Part shown: piece by piece, positions 11,665 to 22,260 of the stretch
How the letters are laid out: each line of letters opens with the position of its first letter
How positions within the stretch are numbered: the first letter of the stretch is position 1
Source: Sophora flavescens
Lineage: Eukaryota; Streptophyta; Magnoliopsida; Fabales; Fabaceae
Direction of reading: 5' to 3'
Assembly (NCBI GenBank): GCA_030762895.1
Contig: CM061066.1
Location: forward strand, 114,360,715 to 114,424,714
Length of the DNA stretch: 64,000 bases
Notes under the pieces: generated by a model
The model's database searches: none
What the model was told of the DNA's origin: nothing
What the model saw: only the letters and a program-made list of their open reading frames with translations
Translations under genes and position numbers: made by a program

Positions 11665-12446
11665 TGCAACATCCCAGGCTGCTCTATGGATTAACGACTG
11701 TCCCCACAGACCAAAACGGGTCTTTTCAGCGTGCTTTGTCCTCACTCACACGCTTCCTGGGAAAACTTCCCAGGAGGTCACCCATCCCAGATTTGCTCCA
11801 AGTCAAGCTCGCTTAAATGTGGAGTTCTTAAGTGATGGGCTCCCAAAAAGAAGATGCATCTTGTTAGTATAGGTAGTACCAATCAATTCATATAAGCCTT
11901 CCTCAACTGTATAGTCCCATACCTACACAGTCTCAGGATCCCTCTCATTCGGGTGTGTAATCGGTTCATTCATGTGTCGCTCCGCCTAGAAGCCTGCCAG
12001 GAGCCACTCCTTGTCCATGCCTTCTTGCACCGGCGACCACTCCCCACCCTCGTCGGCACCCGGGTGTTACATGCCCACCAGCTTCCGCTTGGTTCATCCC
12101 CGAACCACACCGTACAGGGAGAGGTGCCGCTCTGATACCATTTGTAACATCCCTGGCTGCTCTATGGATTAACGACTGTCCCCACCGACCAACACTGGTC
12201 TTTTCAGCGTGCTTTATCCTCACTCACACGCTTCCTGGGAAAACTTCCCAAGAGGTCACCCATCCCAGATTTGCTCCAAGTCAAGGTCGCTTAACTGTGG
12301 AGTTCTTAAGTGATGGTCTCCCGAAAAGAAGATGCATCTTGTTAGTATAGGTAGTACCAATCAATTCATATAAGCCTTCCTCAACTGTATAGTCCCATAC
12401 CTACACAGTCTCAGGATCCCTCTTATTCGGGTGTGTAATCGGTTCA
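11665..12446 (-). mobile_element. Cassandra TRIM element, minus strand (5' LTR truncated)
   Basis: Layout on the plus strand: a full 407-bp LTR (11665-12071, inverted), a 71-bp internal domain (12072-12142) ending in the complement of a tRNA-Met primer site (TCTGATACCA near 12131), then 304 bp of the second LTR (12143-12446). The LTR contains 5S rRNA-like sequence: in antisense, the complements of TTAAGCGAGCTT and GGATGGGTGACCTC are visible near 11780-11820. That is diagnostic of Cassandra. The element encodes no protein. The second LTR lacks its outer 103 bp. Confidence 0.88.
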
Positions 12447-12901
12447 TCCCATACGGTGTGGTTCGGGGACGAACCAAGCGGAAGCTGGTGGGCATGTAAC
12501 ACCCGGGTGCCGACGAGGGTGGGGAGTGGTCGCCGGTGCAAGAAGGCATGGACAAGGCGCGGCTCCTGGCAGGCTTCTAGGCAGAGGGACACATGAATGA
12601 ACCGATTACACACCCGAATGAGAGGGATCCTGAGACTGTGTAGGTATGGGACTATACAGTTGAGGAAGGCTTATATGAATTGATTGGTACTACCTATACT
12701 AACAAGATGCATCTTCTTTTCGGGAGCCCATCACTTAAGAACTCCATAGTTAAGCGAGCTTGACTTGGAGCAAATATGGGATGGGTGACCTCGTGGGAAG
12801 TTTTCCCAGGAAGCGTGTGAGTGAGGACAAAGCACGCTGAAAAGACCCGTGTTGGTCTGTGGGGACAGTCGATAATCCATAGAGCAGCCAGGGATGTTAC
12901 A
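12447..12901 (+). mobile_element. Cassandra TRIM element, plus strand (internal remnant and 3' LTR)
   Basis: About 48 bp of Cassandra internal domain, without the primer site, runs into a full 407-bp LTR (12495-12901; starts TGTAACACCC, ends GTTACA). The 5S-like boxes read forward: TTAAGCGAGCTTGACTTGG near 12750 and GGATGGGTGACCTCGTGGG near 12780. It is fused head-to-head to the preceding minus-strand Cassandra at 12446/12447. No TSD is shared with the left flank at 11660-11664. Confidence 0.85.
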
Positions 12902-14502
12902 TTTAGCATGCCAGGAAGATCCCGAAATGCCTTCTGAAAAGCCAATTTCACAACACTCAACCTCATCAGTCATCATCTGTTAGTTCACCCCCAAACACAA
13001 CTTTCATGATCTCATTAGACAACTAAAAGTCAACTAAAATGCCAAACACAAAGATAAAAGACAAACTTTTCAACCACCCAATGTAATCTTTTAAACAAAA
13101 AAGAAAGAAAGAAATAGGAGAACATGTCTTGGCAAAAAAAAAATGAAGAGAAATCATATTATTGATCGTGGATTAGTTTCCTGCAATTGAATCTCTACCT
13201 AACCTTGTATAGAACATGATCTTTAAAAAGGAGGAAAATAAAAGGAAAAAAAGTTGTTGGTAACCTCCATACTCCATAGTATGCAACTCCTCACTCTACC
13301 ATCAACGCATTCCCCACAATAACACCTCTAAAGCCCTTATCTCCCAATGCAGAACCTGTGGTCACCATGTAGAGAATTTTTCCTCCAATTAGTGCAAGAA
13401 ATTCCCTTGATAGTCACTGATAGGAGCATACAAATTTGCATTGAGATTCTAAAGAATATATCAAACTGAATATTAACAGACTTTCTTTTCTATTAATCAA
13501 ATATAGTTATAAAAATATCACTAAAAAAACTAACATACTGAATTAAAATACTTTGAAGTTCAAATGGTAAAAGAAAACGGAAGTTAAAAGAAATTACTCA
13601 CACATAAAGATATAATAAGTTGAAGTTATGCCATCATCACAAAACCTCACAACCACATTGAAGTATAAAAAAGAAATGAACATTCTACCAAAACAAATAC
13701 ACTAAAAAGAAAAAATAAATACACATTGCAAGAGTAGAAAACTCACATTCTTTGAAGCAACAACTTGAAGATCAAAGCTGACGACCAACCCTTTCATAGG
13801 AACCTTCAATTATAATACTATGTTAAGAAAACGAAAGGGACAATAAGCACTAACAAAATGTCAAAATATAGAGGAGCTAAGGAAAAGGACCCCCAAAAGC
13901 ATAAATAGAAAGCAGATAATCATATGTCCAACCATGCAAAAGTCATTATCTATTCACATATAAGCTTCCAACAAAAATAAAAAAAATAAAAGAAAAAATT
14001 TTATTTAAAAGAGAAAGAGAGGTAGAAACCGGAGAGAGATAAAAAGTCAAGAAAAATGTTAAATGGTAGAAGAGAGAAGCAAATGATGGAACACATCGTA
14101 GGCATAAAATATCTTAACACTAAAAACAGTGGGAAAAAAGGATCCTATATCTAAACCCATTTACATTTACACCCAATAGATTTCAATAACATTGTTAATC
14201 AAAGCTTGAAAGGGGAATAAAAAGCATATATCAAAACCTAAAACTAAAAAAAAAATACCTCTCCTGGAGCTGCTAGCCGCGCGCCCTGTTTGCAGCAGCG
14301 ATTCAAGGTCCCTAGAACCAAAGAACTGGGTCTGACGATTCCAATGACATCGGCAGGGATGAAGACCCCAACCAAACAATAAAAACCTTCTCTGCTCTGC
14401 TATGCTTCTTCGTTGAAGATGAAGGAGAGCCGTAGATGAAGCAGTAGGCAAACAGAGGACGAGGGCAAGCGAGGACAAAAGGAGAGAGTGAGAGGAAAGC
14501 GG
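12902..14502 (-). pseudogene. Remnant of an unrecognised minus-strand gene
   Basis: Two exon-like blocks with splice signals read on the minus strand. One is about 13801 down to 13745 (acceptor AAG, donor AAT/GTGAGT), encoding KGLVVSFDLQVVASKN. The next starts near 13450 after CTTTAG, encoding NLNANLYAPISDYQGNF, and is then broken by a frameshift; LYMVTTGSALGDKGFRGV reads on in another frame. A GC-richer block at about 14260-14500, ending in a donor-like GAG/GTATTT, may be a 5' UTR exon. I do not recognise the family. The rest is AT-rich without other signal. Confidence 0.4.
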
Positions 14503-15345
14503 ATTCTAACTCCAATAGAAAAGAACCATCCTTAGTCTAAATATCTAAAAATATAGTACAAAATAAGTGCTACTTTGAATTTTGAACTCATGTTTGCTGC
14601 TACCTTGCTCCTCTTCATTAGTTTAGTTGGGTTTTTCTTGAAAAAATTCAAAAAATCGAATCAAATAATTTTTTATTGGTTCGGATTTTTTTTCTCATGT
14701 AAAAACAAAATAAACCGATCTGTTACACCTCCAAGAACGATAGCAGTTTGTGCAGGAGAGAGCTTAAAGGAAAATCATTTTTTTATTTATTTTTTAATGT
14801 TAAGAAAGTTCAAGTTTTTTTTTCCAGATTTGGACCGTGGGTTTAAAACAAACCTGTGACAAACATGGGCTAAGCAAGATTAAAAAATATGGGCCAAGAG
14901 GATCAACAAATAGTTTTTTTCCCTTCAATTTTGGCATTTGTTAAATTTTTAATCTATTTTTTAATATTAATTAAAAGTTAAAAAAATAAACACCCATATA
15001 AAATTGGGTGTTGACAACTAGTATCAGATTTTAATAATAATAATTTGTATTCTTTATTTTTTTGTATTTAATTTTATTTATCCACTTTATGTAAAAATTC
15101 TAATAATTTGACCACAAATTTTTAATTCTTGCTGACTCGTCTTAAAAAAGAATATTGTGACATCAATCATTCAATTCAATGAATAATATATAGTGTATAA
15201 GGTAGAAAACTGTTCAAAACGTTTTGACTCCATTTAATGCTATTGTTCTATAAAAATATCAGTTTTAGTGAAATCGTAAGGTATTATTTCAACACCAAAC
15301 AAGGATCATATCCAAATTTCTATATTTTTTAATTTTGTTCTAGCG

Positions 15346-15705
15346 ATGCAAGCAACTCTCTCAGGTTTACTTTGGTGATCACTTTCCTCCTGGCTATGGT
15401 TCTCTCCCCTACTTCACCATGTGATGCGGCACGCGTTCCGTTAGGCGGTAAGATCATCCTATTTAATTAAAAATACATACATATACGTTGTTCAATTAGA
15501 GATTATAAAAAAGTTTCAATTAATATGGCCTCATGGTTTTCAATTATTATAAACTCATAAATTCCATTTTGCTTTATATACAGGTAATCTCGTCCCCGCA
15601 TGTCCTCCTTGTGCATTTTGTTACGGTCCACCAAGAGGTGGAGAAATTTGCTGCCATTGTTGTGGCTCTCAAATACAAAATCAATCTGCTGGTCAATTCC
15701 CATGA
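15346..15705 (+). pseudogene. Small secreted Cys-rich peptide gene, copy 1 (start codon frame broken)
   Basis: Two exons: 15346-15447 and 15584-15705, with a 136-bp GT-AG intron. Exon 1 encodes a hydrophobic signal-peptide core (FLLAMVLSPTSP) followed by CDAARVPLGG. Exon 2 encodes a short mature region with Cys pairs (CPPCAFC, then CCHCC) and stops at 15703-15705. Compared with copy 2, one G after the ATG is missing, so the ATG at 15346 reads into a TGA within 11 codons. Translation could only enter the right frame at the internal Met of LLAM. I do not recognise the family; an antimicrobial or signalling role would be a guess. Confidence 0.6.
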
Positions 15706-15876
15706 CGAGGAAAGCATTCCCAAAGATAATAATTACTAATATGTTTTGTTTTAATAAGAGGACTATAATATATTCTCACTACACATTTTGGAATTGAAAT
15801 GTGATTAAGAACCCCTCATAATGGAATTTAATTTTCCTATATATGTCTCTTTTACCATAACCTATGGAATTATTTG

Positions 15877-15878
<2 letters not shown>

Positions 15879-15947
<69 letters not shown>

Positions 15948-15972
15948 TGTATGTATGTATGTATGTATGTAT
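15879..15972. repeat. Compound microsatellite (TA)n(TGTA)n
   Basis: About 20 TA units followed by about 13 TGTA units, downstream of the Cys-rich peptide gene. The orthologous site in the duplicate copy (about 44010-44053) is much shorter, so it changed length after duplication. Confidence 0.95.
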
Positions 15973-16346
15973 AATGAGAAATCTTGACCATATGATGATA
16001 AGTGGATGATAAAGATTACAAGTTGTTTACCACTTGAAAAAGACTTCCTAAAAAAATATATGTTTTTGTTGGATATTTAATTTTAATTTAAAATAATCAG
16101 TTTTTAATTTTAGTTATAGATTTCGTTGCATTTCTTTTAAAGTATTTATTTCCATTTATTACAATCAATGTTTAAAAAAAAGTGCATTACGTGTTTCAAC
16201 TTGTGAACGAACACAATTCATGTCTCATGTCTTAACCAACTATATATGCCGACTTAAGGGACCATTTAAAAGGCTTTAAATTACAACGTTACAAATCAAA
16301 ACTACAATATAATTAATATGTTTTTTCTTTTACATTTACGTAGAAT

Positions 16347-16509
16347 GGTAACCAGTTCCCTAAAGGCACTGGTTAAGGAACCAAATAGCATGAATTCACG
16401 AGGAAATGGTGTATTTATTGATCTTAAAAGTTGTATTTTTAATTTTTCTATAAACTTATACTATTTTTGGATTTCTTAACCAGTACCCTTAGGACACTGG
16501 TTAGTAAGA
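16347..16509. mobile_element. Small inverted-repeat MITE
   Basis: Termini GGTAACCAGTTCCCTAAAGG and, inverted at the right, a closely matching sequence ending CACTGGTTAGTAAG; the arms are about 36 bp with a non-coding centre. The TSD is unclear. Confidence 0.5.
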
Positions 16510-16581
16510 CCCTACATTTAATTTGACACTAACTTCTCTATTGTAAATGAGTTTAGAGTACCCCTTCTACTCTCCATAATA

Positions 16582-16885
16582 CTACCTCCGGACTCAATTA
16601 TAAGCAAAAATAACTAATTTCACATTTATTAACGAAGTTAGTTAATTTAGTTTAATTGTCTTGATTTATGTAAAAAAAATTGAGTTATAATTACTAAACT
16701 ACCATTTAATTGTCTAGGAAATGTGCAACGGCCTTGGAAAAGTAAAGAGAGAATTGGTTTGATTGGTTAATCTTCTTGATTTTTGGAATACTTATATTAA
16801 ATAGAGTTGAGTTGGTTGGATTTTGCTTATATTTGAGTCCAAAAAATATAGATACTTTTGTGCTTATAATTGAGTCTAAAGGGAG
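16582..16885. mobile_element. Stowaway-type MITE
   Basis: The left end CTACCTCCGGACTCAATTAT and the right end, complement CTCCCTTTAGACTCAATTAT, form terminal inverted repeats of the plant Stowaway (Tc1/mariner) type. The element is flanked by TA on both sides (16580-16581 and 16886-16887). About 304 bp and AT-rich, with no coding sequence. Confidence 0.75.
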
Positions 16886-17536
16886 TACAATTTTTGCTTA
16901 TCGATTAAAAAAAAAGAAAAGGAAGACACATTTTCCAGGATCGGCAACTGAAGCAAAGCATTTTGTACAGTCCCTCACATAAAGCCCTAACCCTCTGTTT
17001 GTTTCAAGGGAAAATGAGACGAGAGAAAGTGGAGAGAGTTTGTACTTTTCCTTCATTTGTTTGAGGAGAAAAGTTGGAAGGAGAGAAAAAAATTATTGTG
17101 GGACCCACTGATTAGTTTTCTTCGCTGATGAGCGAAGAGAATGGGGGAGAAGAGAGGGACCTGAGCGAAATTACATATATACCCATTTTCTTATTTGGAA
17201 GTTTGTGTCTCTTACATTGTCACACAGCGTCCCCTTCTGGCCTTCTTCCTCTGTGACCAGCACCAAGCTAAGCCTTGCACCACCGCGTCAACACTGGAAT
17301 CCGGTAACCTTCAGAGGAACGAAAAGCTTTATCATGTAACAATGGAGATCCCCTACTGAGAGAAAGGCAGAAAACTTTGGAACGCAGCGAGCATGGTGGT
17401 CGCGCGAGGATGGACTGAGGCCGGCATGAGTGTTTTGCTGGGCAGTGACGTTATGACACCCACCTTCCCATTTCACCATTTTGAGACTTTGTGAATGGGA
17501 CGAATCAACTAACAATTAAGAATTCTTTTTCTTTTT

Positions 17537-17830
17537 GGTTAAAGTAATATTTTGGTCTATACGTGACACGAATTCTCGATTTGGTCCATATACATAAAAA
17601 ATTATTAAAATGGTTCCTATACATACAGAAAGTTTCCATTTGGTCCCTATACATTACCCGTTTGGTCCCTATACGAGCAAAAAATTATCAAATCAGTCCC
17701 TAAAATTTTGTACGGCATGGACCGAATGGAGACTTTTTGTATGTATAGGGACCATTTTAATAATTTTTTATGTATAGGGACCAAATCGAGAATTCGTATC
17801 ACGTATAGGGACCAAAATATTACTTTAACC
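17537..17830. mobile_element. Fold-back MITE, Mutator type, copy 1
   Basis: The whole 294 bp folds back on itself: GGTTAAAGTAATATTTTGGTC at the left is mirrored at the right, with repeated TTTGGTCCCTATAC blocks between. Flanks TTTCTTTTT and TTTTTTTTT fit a 9-bp duplication with one mismatch. A second copy is at 30446-30741. Confidence 0.75.
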
Positions 17831-17933
17831 TTTTTTTTTTTTGAAAGATCAACAATAAGAATTCATAAATTATACATTTATTATTTGAAAATATGCTCCG
17901 TAACTCTTTTTTTGATAAATATGCTCCGTAACT

Positions 17934-18105
17934 TTTTTTTTCGATCTACTTCGAAGAGTATCCCACCGTCAATCTGAGACGGGGACTAATCTCCCGCGGG
18001 AGTTTGTTCGGCACCACGATGGGTGGCATCCCTCCCAACTGAGGTTTTTTCCATACCCAAGACTAGAACCCGAGACCTTGGTTAAGGGGCGATAGGTCGT
18101 TAACC
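17934..18105 (-). mobile_element. tRNA-derived SINE
   Basis: A T-run at the left (17934-17941) is the complement of a poly-A tail. The body read on the minus strand has a box B-like GGTTCTAGTC about 30 bases from its 5' end. It is flanked by a 16-bp direct repeat AATATGCTCCGTAACT (17918-17933 and 18106-18121). A third copy of that 16-mer lies at 17890-17905. Non-coding. Confidence 0.7.
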
Positions 18106-18578
18106 AATATGCTCCGTAACTCTAATCTCAAACAATCAAATCCCAATACTAAAATATCCACAAATACTATTGATAGCATTATTTCCTATTATTGTTTTAA
18201 AAAAAATATCAGGAGGGGTATAATTGTCATTCAAAAAAAATCACTTTCTTTCTTTCCACTTTTCTATATAACCAAACGATTGGAGAGAAAATTTAACTTT
18301 TCTTTCTCTTCTACTTCTCTTACATTTCTTTCAATCCAAACAACTTAAAAATCTACTCATTTTCTCTTCTCTTCTACTTCTTTCTCTCCTACTTCTCTCC
18401 TCCCCACTTCCACCTTAATCCAAACAAAGCGTAAAGGATTTCTATATAATTGATCCAATATATTATCCAAATAAGCCTAAATAAAAATTCTTAGTGTGGG
18501 TAAATATAGTCTTCATATAACCAATTATTAAAGGCCTTGATGAATGTGGTTTCCAATTCCAATACTAATATAGCTAAC

Positions 18579-18914
18579 CTGCATTATAGCGCTACTGTCC
18601 TTGCTCTTTTTCAAAGCTTCAAGCTGCTGCTTCTTCTTCTTCTTATTTTTGTTGAGAGAAGCTTCAAGCTTCTTGTTATCTAACTGCAAAGAATTGAAAA
18701 GGAAAATCAAGATGATAAACAAAATGACATGACTAAAAACAAAATTAGCACAAATCCCAGCACATACCAATAGAATGGCAGCTTGAGGAAAGTAGCGGCA
18801 GATGTGGTCGCCAATATTCTTTGCCACACCGCCAAGTGCATAGTCATCAGACCTCTCATTCGCAGGAAAATACCCAACTATGTTCAACCTTCTAGCAGAA
18901 AAATATTCCTCTAT
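18579..18914 (-). pseudogene. Fragment of an EMC8/EMC9-like gene (two internal exons)
   Basis: Exon 18914-18768 encodes IEEYFSARRLNIVGYFPANE and continues to GVAKNIGDHICRYFPQA. This matches the UPF0172 (EMC8/9) family, a cytosolic subunit of the ER membrane protein complex, including the region equivalent to its degenerate MPN fold. Exon 18683-18579 encodes LDNKKLEA and a Lys-rich stretch ending in MQ. Splice sites are kept at the acceptor GCAG, donor TTG/GTATG, acceptor GCAG and donor CAG/GTTAG. The first exon and all later exons are absent, so this is a genomic fragment, either captured by a transposon or left after a partial duplication. The Lys-rich run looks expanded. Confidence 0.75.
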
Positions 18915-19034
18915 CTGCCTCCCAAGCAATAGTTATAGCAAAAATTAATAAAGGAAAAGAAAAAAAAAACTACTCAATTCAAATTCAAATTGAAAAAATA
19001 TTTGGTACCCAAAAGAACAACCGTTTAATTTTTA

Positions 19035-19189
19035 TACATTGTCAGTGTAACGATTTTTATACTGACAACCAATCAGAAATCATGAAATTGATGAATTTTA
19101 AGGTGGTTAGAATAAGAATCAATGATTTACAATGAGATGTCAATTTATGATTGATTGACAGTATAAAAAAAATTTACACTGTCGATGTA
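19035..19189. mobile_element. MITE with TACA(Y)TG termini
   Basis: The left arm TACATTGTCAGTGTAACG and the right arm, complement TACATCGACAGTGTAAA, are imperfect inverted repeats of about 42 bp with a short spacer containing CCAATCA at the arm ends. It ends 1 base before the TSD of the large MULE. Confidence 0.65.
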
Positions 19190-20172
19190 TATCAATTAAG
19201 GTGAAGTCTAACATTAGGTTGTAAAATAGTCCCTCACATAATGAGGGAGCATTATGACCGGTAACATCAAGTGGACATGGGGTAATTTTCATAAAATTAA
19301 AGTCTTTTGATTAGAAACTTAAAATGATGAATTTTGCACTTTAGTCCCTGAAGAAAAAACATAGAATAGACTCCTTAACTTTGGAGCAGAATGGTACAAC
19401 GATAACCCAGTTCCACCTTCGAGGCAGTGGTGTCGTTTTCTCCACTGCACCTAAAAAAATCGGACGACACTGGGAACCTGAGCAAGATTTCTTCTTTTAC
19501 CTGCAGTGGTGCGTGCTACCATTGTTTGAAGAGAAGAGTTCCATATTTTACAGTAGAGGATTGTGTTTAGGTAAGTTTCGAAATTTCTTAGTTTTTTTAA
19601 AGCTCCAGCATTGGTTCTTTTCATATTTTTGATCTCTGCATTCATATCCTACGATTATCCCTCCACCATTTTTGAACTTGTGACCTCATGATAATGGTGG
19701 AGTTAAACGTTTTGCTACATCAACGACATTAAAGGTTCATACTTTATTTAAACTGGATAACAGATCTATAGTCTAGAGGAATAGTTTTAGCAAGTGTATT
19801 CTGCAGTTGTATGTATTATGTATCCCAGAACTTGTGTGGTTATCTAGTTTATATAGCAGTGGAGCATCTTTTTTACAATTTATTGTCGGTCAAAATAAAT
19901 GATCACAACACAGGTATTTGATAGAGTGAAGGAAATGGAACACAATGATAATGCAAGCGTGTGGATGGGGGAGTCCAGTTCATTGAGAAAGGTAAAAGAC
20001 ATGATGTCATTTTGGTTTTGTGTTCGATTTGGGCATTTTGATGGTTTCATTAATTGTTATTTTGTTGTTTCTCGATGCTGCAGGGGCTGGATTCTTCCTC
20101 AGAGGTTGTAAAGAAACATGCACCCATTTGATATACTCTATTTCGAAATATCGGCTCAGTGAAGTTGATTGA

Positions 20173-20720
20173 CATGTATCTTATTACCCATCAAGCAACA
20201 TATTTAAATGTTCTTGTAAAAGAATGGAATCGTATGGACTTCCATGTGAACATATTGTTGTTGTGTTGGTTTATCTTGACTTTGCAGATTTTCCATCATG
20301 TTTAGTTTTAAATAGGTGGACAAAGAAAGCAAAGGAAGCATCTTTTGGCATGTCTAGCCAACGCGCTAGGTATTGGGACTCACACTGGGCAGCTAGGTAC
20401 AAAGCTTTGTTGTTCCGGTACATGAAGGTGAGTGCATTAGTCAGTGAACATGAGGATGACTTTTCAGAGAATATGGATAAGGCTGCTGCAGATGTTGAAC
20501 AGATTGAAACAAAGAGAGGTGTTCCTGGTGATGTTGAAGGTAGTAGTGTTCATATTGGTGAAGACACATTGAAGGACCCAGTCAAATTCAAAACTAAAGG
20601 AAGAGGTAAAGGCGCAGCTTCTACATCAAATGTTCCCAAGAATCATAAGAGATGCTGCATTGTGGTACATGTGGACAACATGGGCATAATAAAAAAACAA
20701 GTGCGACACGTTTGAATGGC
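20173..20720 (+). pseudogene. FAR1/FHY3-like (MULE transposase family) C-terminal remnant
   Basis: The SWIM zinc finger is clear: FKCSCKRMESYGLPCEH at about 20200-20250, followed by the NRWTKKAKE motif characteristic of FAR1-related sequences. A basic KTKGRGKG linker follows. A CCHC-type knuckle (CGTCGQHGHNKKT) is readable only in another frame near 20660, with the last Cys replaced by Ser. A TGA precedes 20173. FAR1 proteins descend from MULE transposases of the Jittery/Hop type, so this could be the element's own former transposase. The DDE region that should lie upstream is not present between 19200 and 20170. Confidence 0.75.
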
Positions 20721-21264
20721 GCGGTGAATACTCAATCATTTCACGTAAATGACTTTTGTGATGATCATACTCAATTGGATGGAGATGAGGTATATATATA
20801 CATTGTTATATATTTTCTGTTGTGGTTTCATTGTGGTTTCAAAGTTCCAGTCACCTGATTGTGGTTTCATTGTTGCAGTCACACTATGTGCGTGATCAAT
20901 ATCATTCCGTCAGCTTCAACTTGGATTTTGGCATTTAATTTCTGTTCATTGGATCCTATGATGACTTAGGTGTTATCTATGTATTTATCCAACAACAATT
21001 AGCGCTCTGGTTCAGGGATATTACTGGTTTATCATGTTATTTATTTGGATTTGAATGTACTACACGACTTTGAACATTTATCATGTCCTGCCTCATGTCT
21101 TTGAACGCTACCATTTGATTATAGTTGCATATGTCAAGTACAGTTTTACACTAAGATCCAAAACATCAATCCTTTTTTCCAAAACAACAAAACATGACCA
21201 TATAGATTGCAAAATCATCCCATTTGTTCATAACATCCAACCATTACAATTTTGATCAACATCA

Positions 21265-21747
21265 TTAAGCGGTGACATTGCTCGATTGGTCAGAATCGGA
21301 ATTGGTCTCTTGTGAATTGGCACTTCCATCTTCGGTCTCCGAGTCACTCTCCTCTAGATTGAGTTTCTCATCATATGGGCCACCAATTAAAGGTATGAAT
21401 ATGTGGAACCTTGAACCACCAAGATATGTAAACTTCACAAGGGCACATTTTCTAAGCTTGTAGAGTCGTCTTATGCTTATAGTGTCAATGTTGAAGTATG
21501 GACGACCATGGTCAATAACAATTGATTCTCTGAAAATGTTCCCAGGTTTATCTTTTAACGATGCTCTGGCAGACAATGAATCCTTCCACTGACGATGGAA
21601 GGAACGCGTGATAGCAATATAGTTCTGCATCAACAAATTGACATATTTAGTATGTCTACAAGCATGCAAACTAGTCACAAAATATTAAATGAGATTCTGT
21701 ACCGTTACCATATGTAGTCCAAATTCAAACTCCTTGTTACCAGCCAT
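21265..21747 (-). CDS. Two-exon B3-like candidate gene inside MULE-1
   Basis: Exon 1 is 21747-21709 (MAGNKEFEFGLHM) and exon 2 is 21624-21265, joined by an 84-bp intron with donor ATG/GTAACG and acceptor GATGCAG. The frame is open for 132 residues and ends at 21265-21267. The centre (SLSARASLKDKPGN, then ALVKFTYLGGSRFHIFI) has the strand pattern and GG-F-FI ending seen in plant B3 DNA-binding domains, but this is a weak match. The last 30 residues are acidic and Ser-rich. A further non-coding exon may sit at about 22131-22057, ending in CAG/GTAAG. No stops or frameshifts are seen, unlike its neighbours. It may be a captured host gene or part of the element's own gene set. Confidence 0.55.
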
Positions 21748-22260
21748 TGAGTATAGTACCAACTAGTGGAATGGATTAAGATAAACATATGTTCAAAGAA
21801 ACGTTAAATCAAAATGTTCATCACTTAATTTTCAACATGATAATCCACTAAAAAATCATTAAACCAGAAACGTCCATTTAGGTCAATAGAAAGTTCTAAT
21901 ATCCCTAAACTCAGTCATCTCCATAGAATAAAATCTATGACGATAAAAAAAACAAAAAACAAAAAGACAAGAAATAATTGGGTGCTTCAAATTAAAAACT
22001 TAAAAAAAAAAAGACCAGAAACTTAAAAACAGGATCGAGGGCAGGGCAAAAACTTACCTGACCAACACGAGAGTAGAACGATGATGAAGTTGGGTGCTTC
22101 GAATGCCTCTTCGAGTTGCTACCCAAGTCTGCGTATATCAATATGAAAAGATGGTAGAATAATTGGGCTGCATCTTGTTAGTAGCCCATATGAAGGTAAA
22201 CCCATATGAAACAAGCCCATATGAAGCGTCCATAATCCCCTTTAAATAATCAACTTACAC

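Larger units (their letters stand above)
14503..16210 (+). repeat. Segmental duplication, copy 1
   Basis: About 1.7 kb is directly repeated at 42691-44303. Both begin at ATTCTAACTCC and stay alignable through a small secreted-peptide gene, a TA/TGTA microsatellite and AT-rich 3' flank. Differences are scattered substitutions, several small indels and microsatellite length. The copies are about 28 kb apart in the same orientation. Confidence 0.85.

Noticed and set aside
11665..12901. 5S rRNA genes
   Set aside because: The 5S-like boxes lie inside 407-bp Cassandra LTRs with mutated 5S sequence. These are TRIM elements and not ribosomal genes.
15779..15991. ORF with a long IY/IHTYIHTY repeat
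   Set aside because: It is a translation of the TA/TGTA microsatellite.
17288..17515. Minus-strand ORF with HSQSLKMVKWEGG
   Set aside because: No homology recognised and no splice or promoter context; likely chance in a slightly GC-richer patch.
16988..18440. A larger transposon bounded by CTCTGTTTGTTTCAAGGG and its rough inverse near 18420
   Set aside because: The ends are only loosely similar, purine-rich and low in complexity, and I could not settle a TSD.
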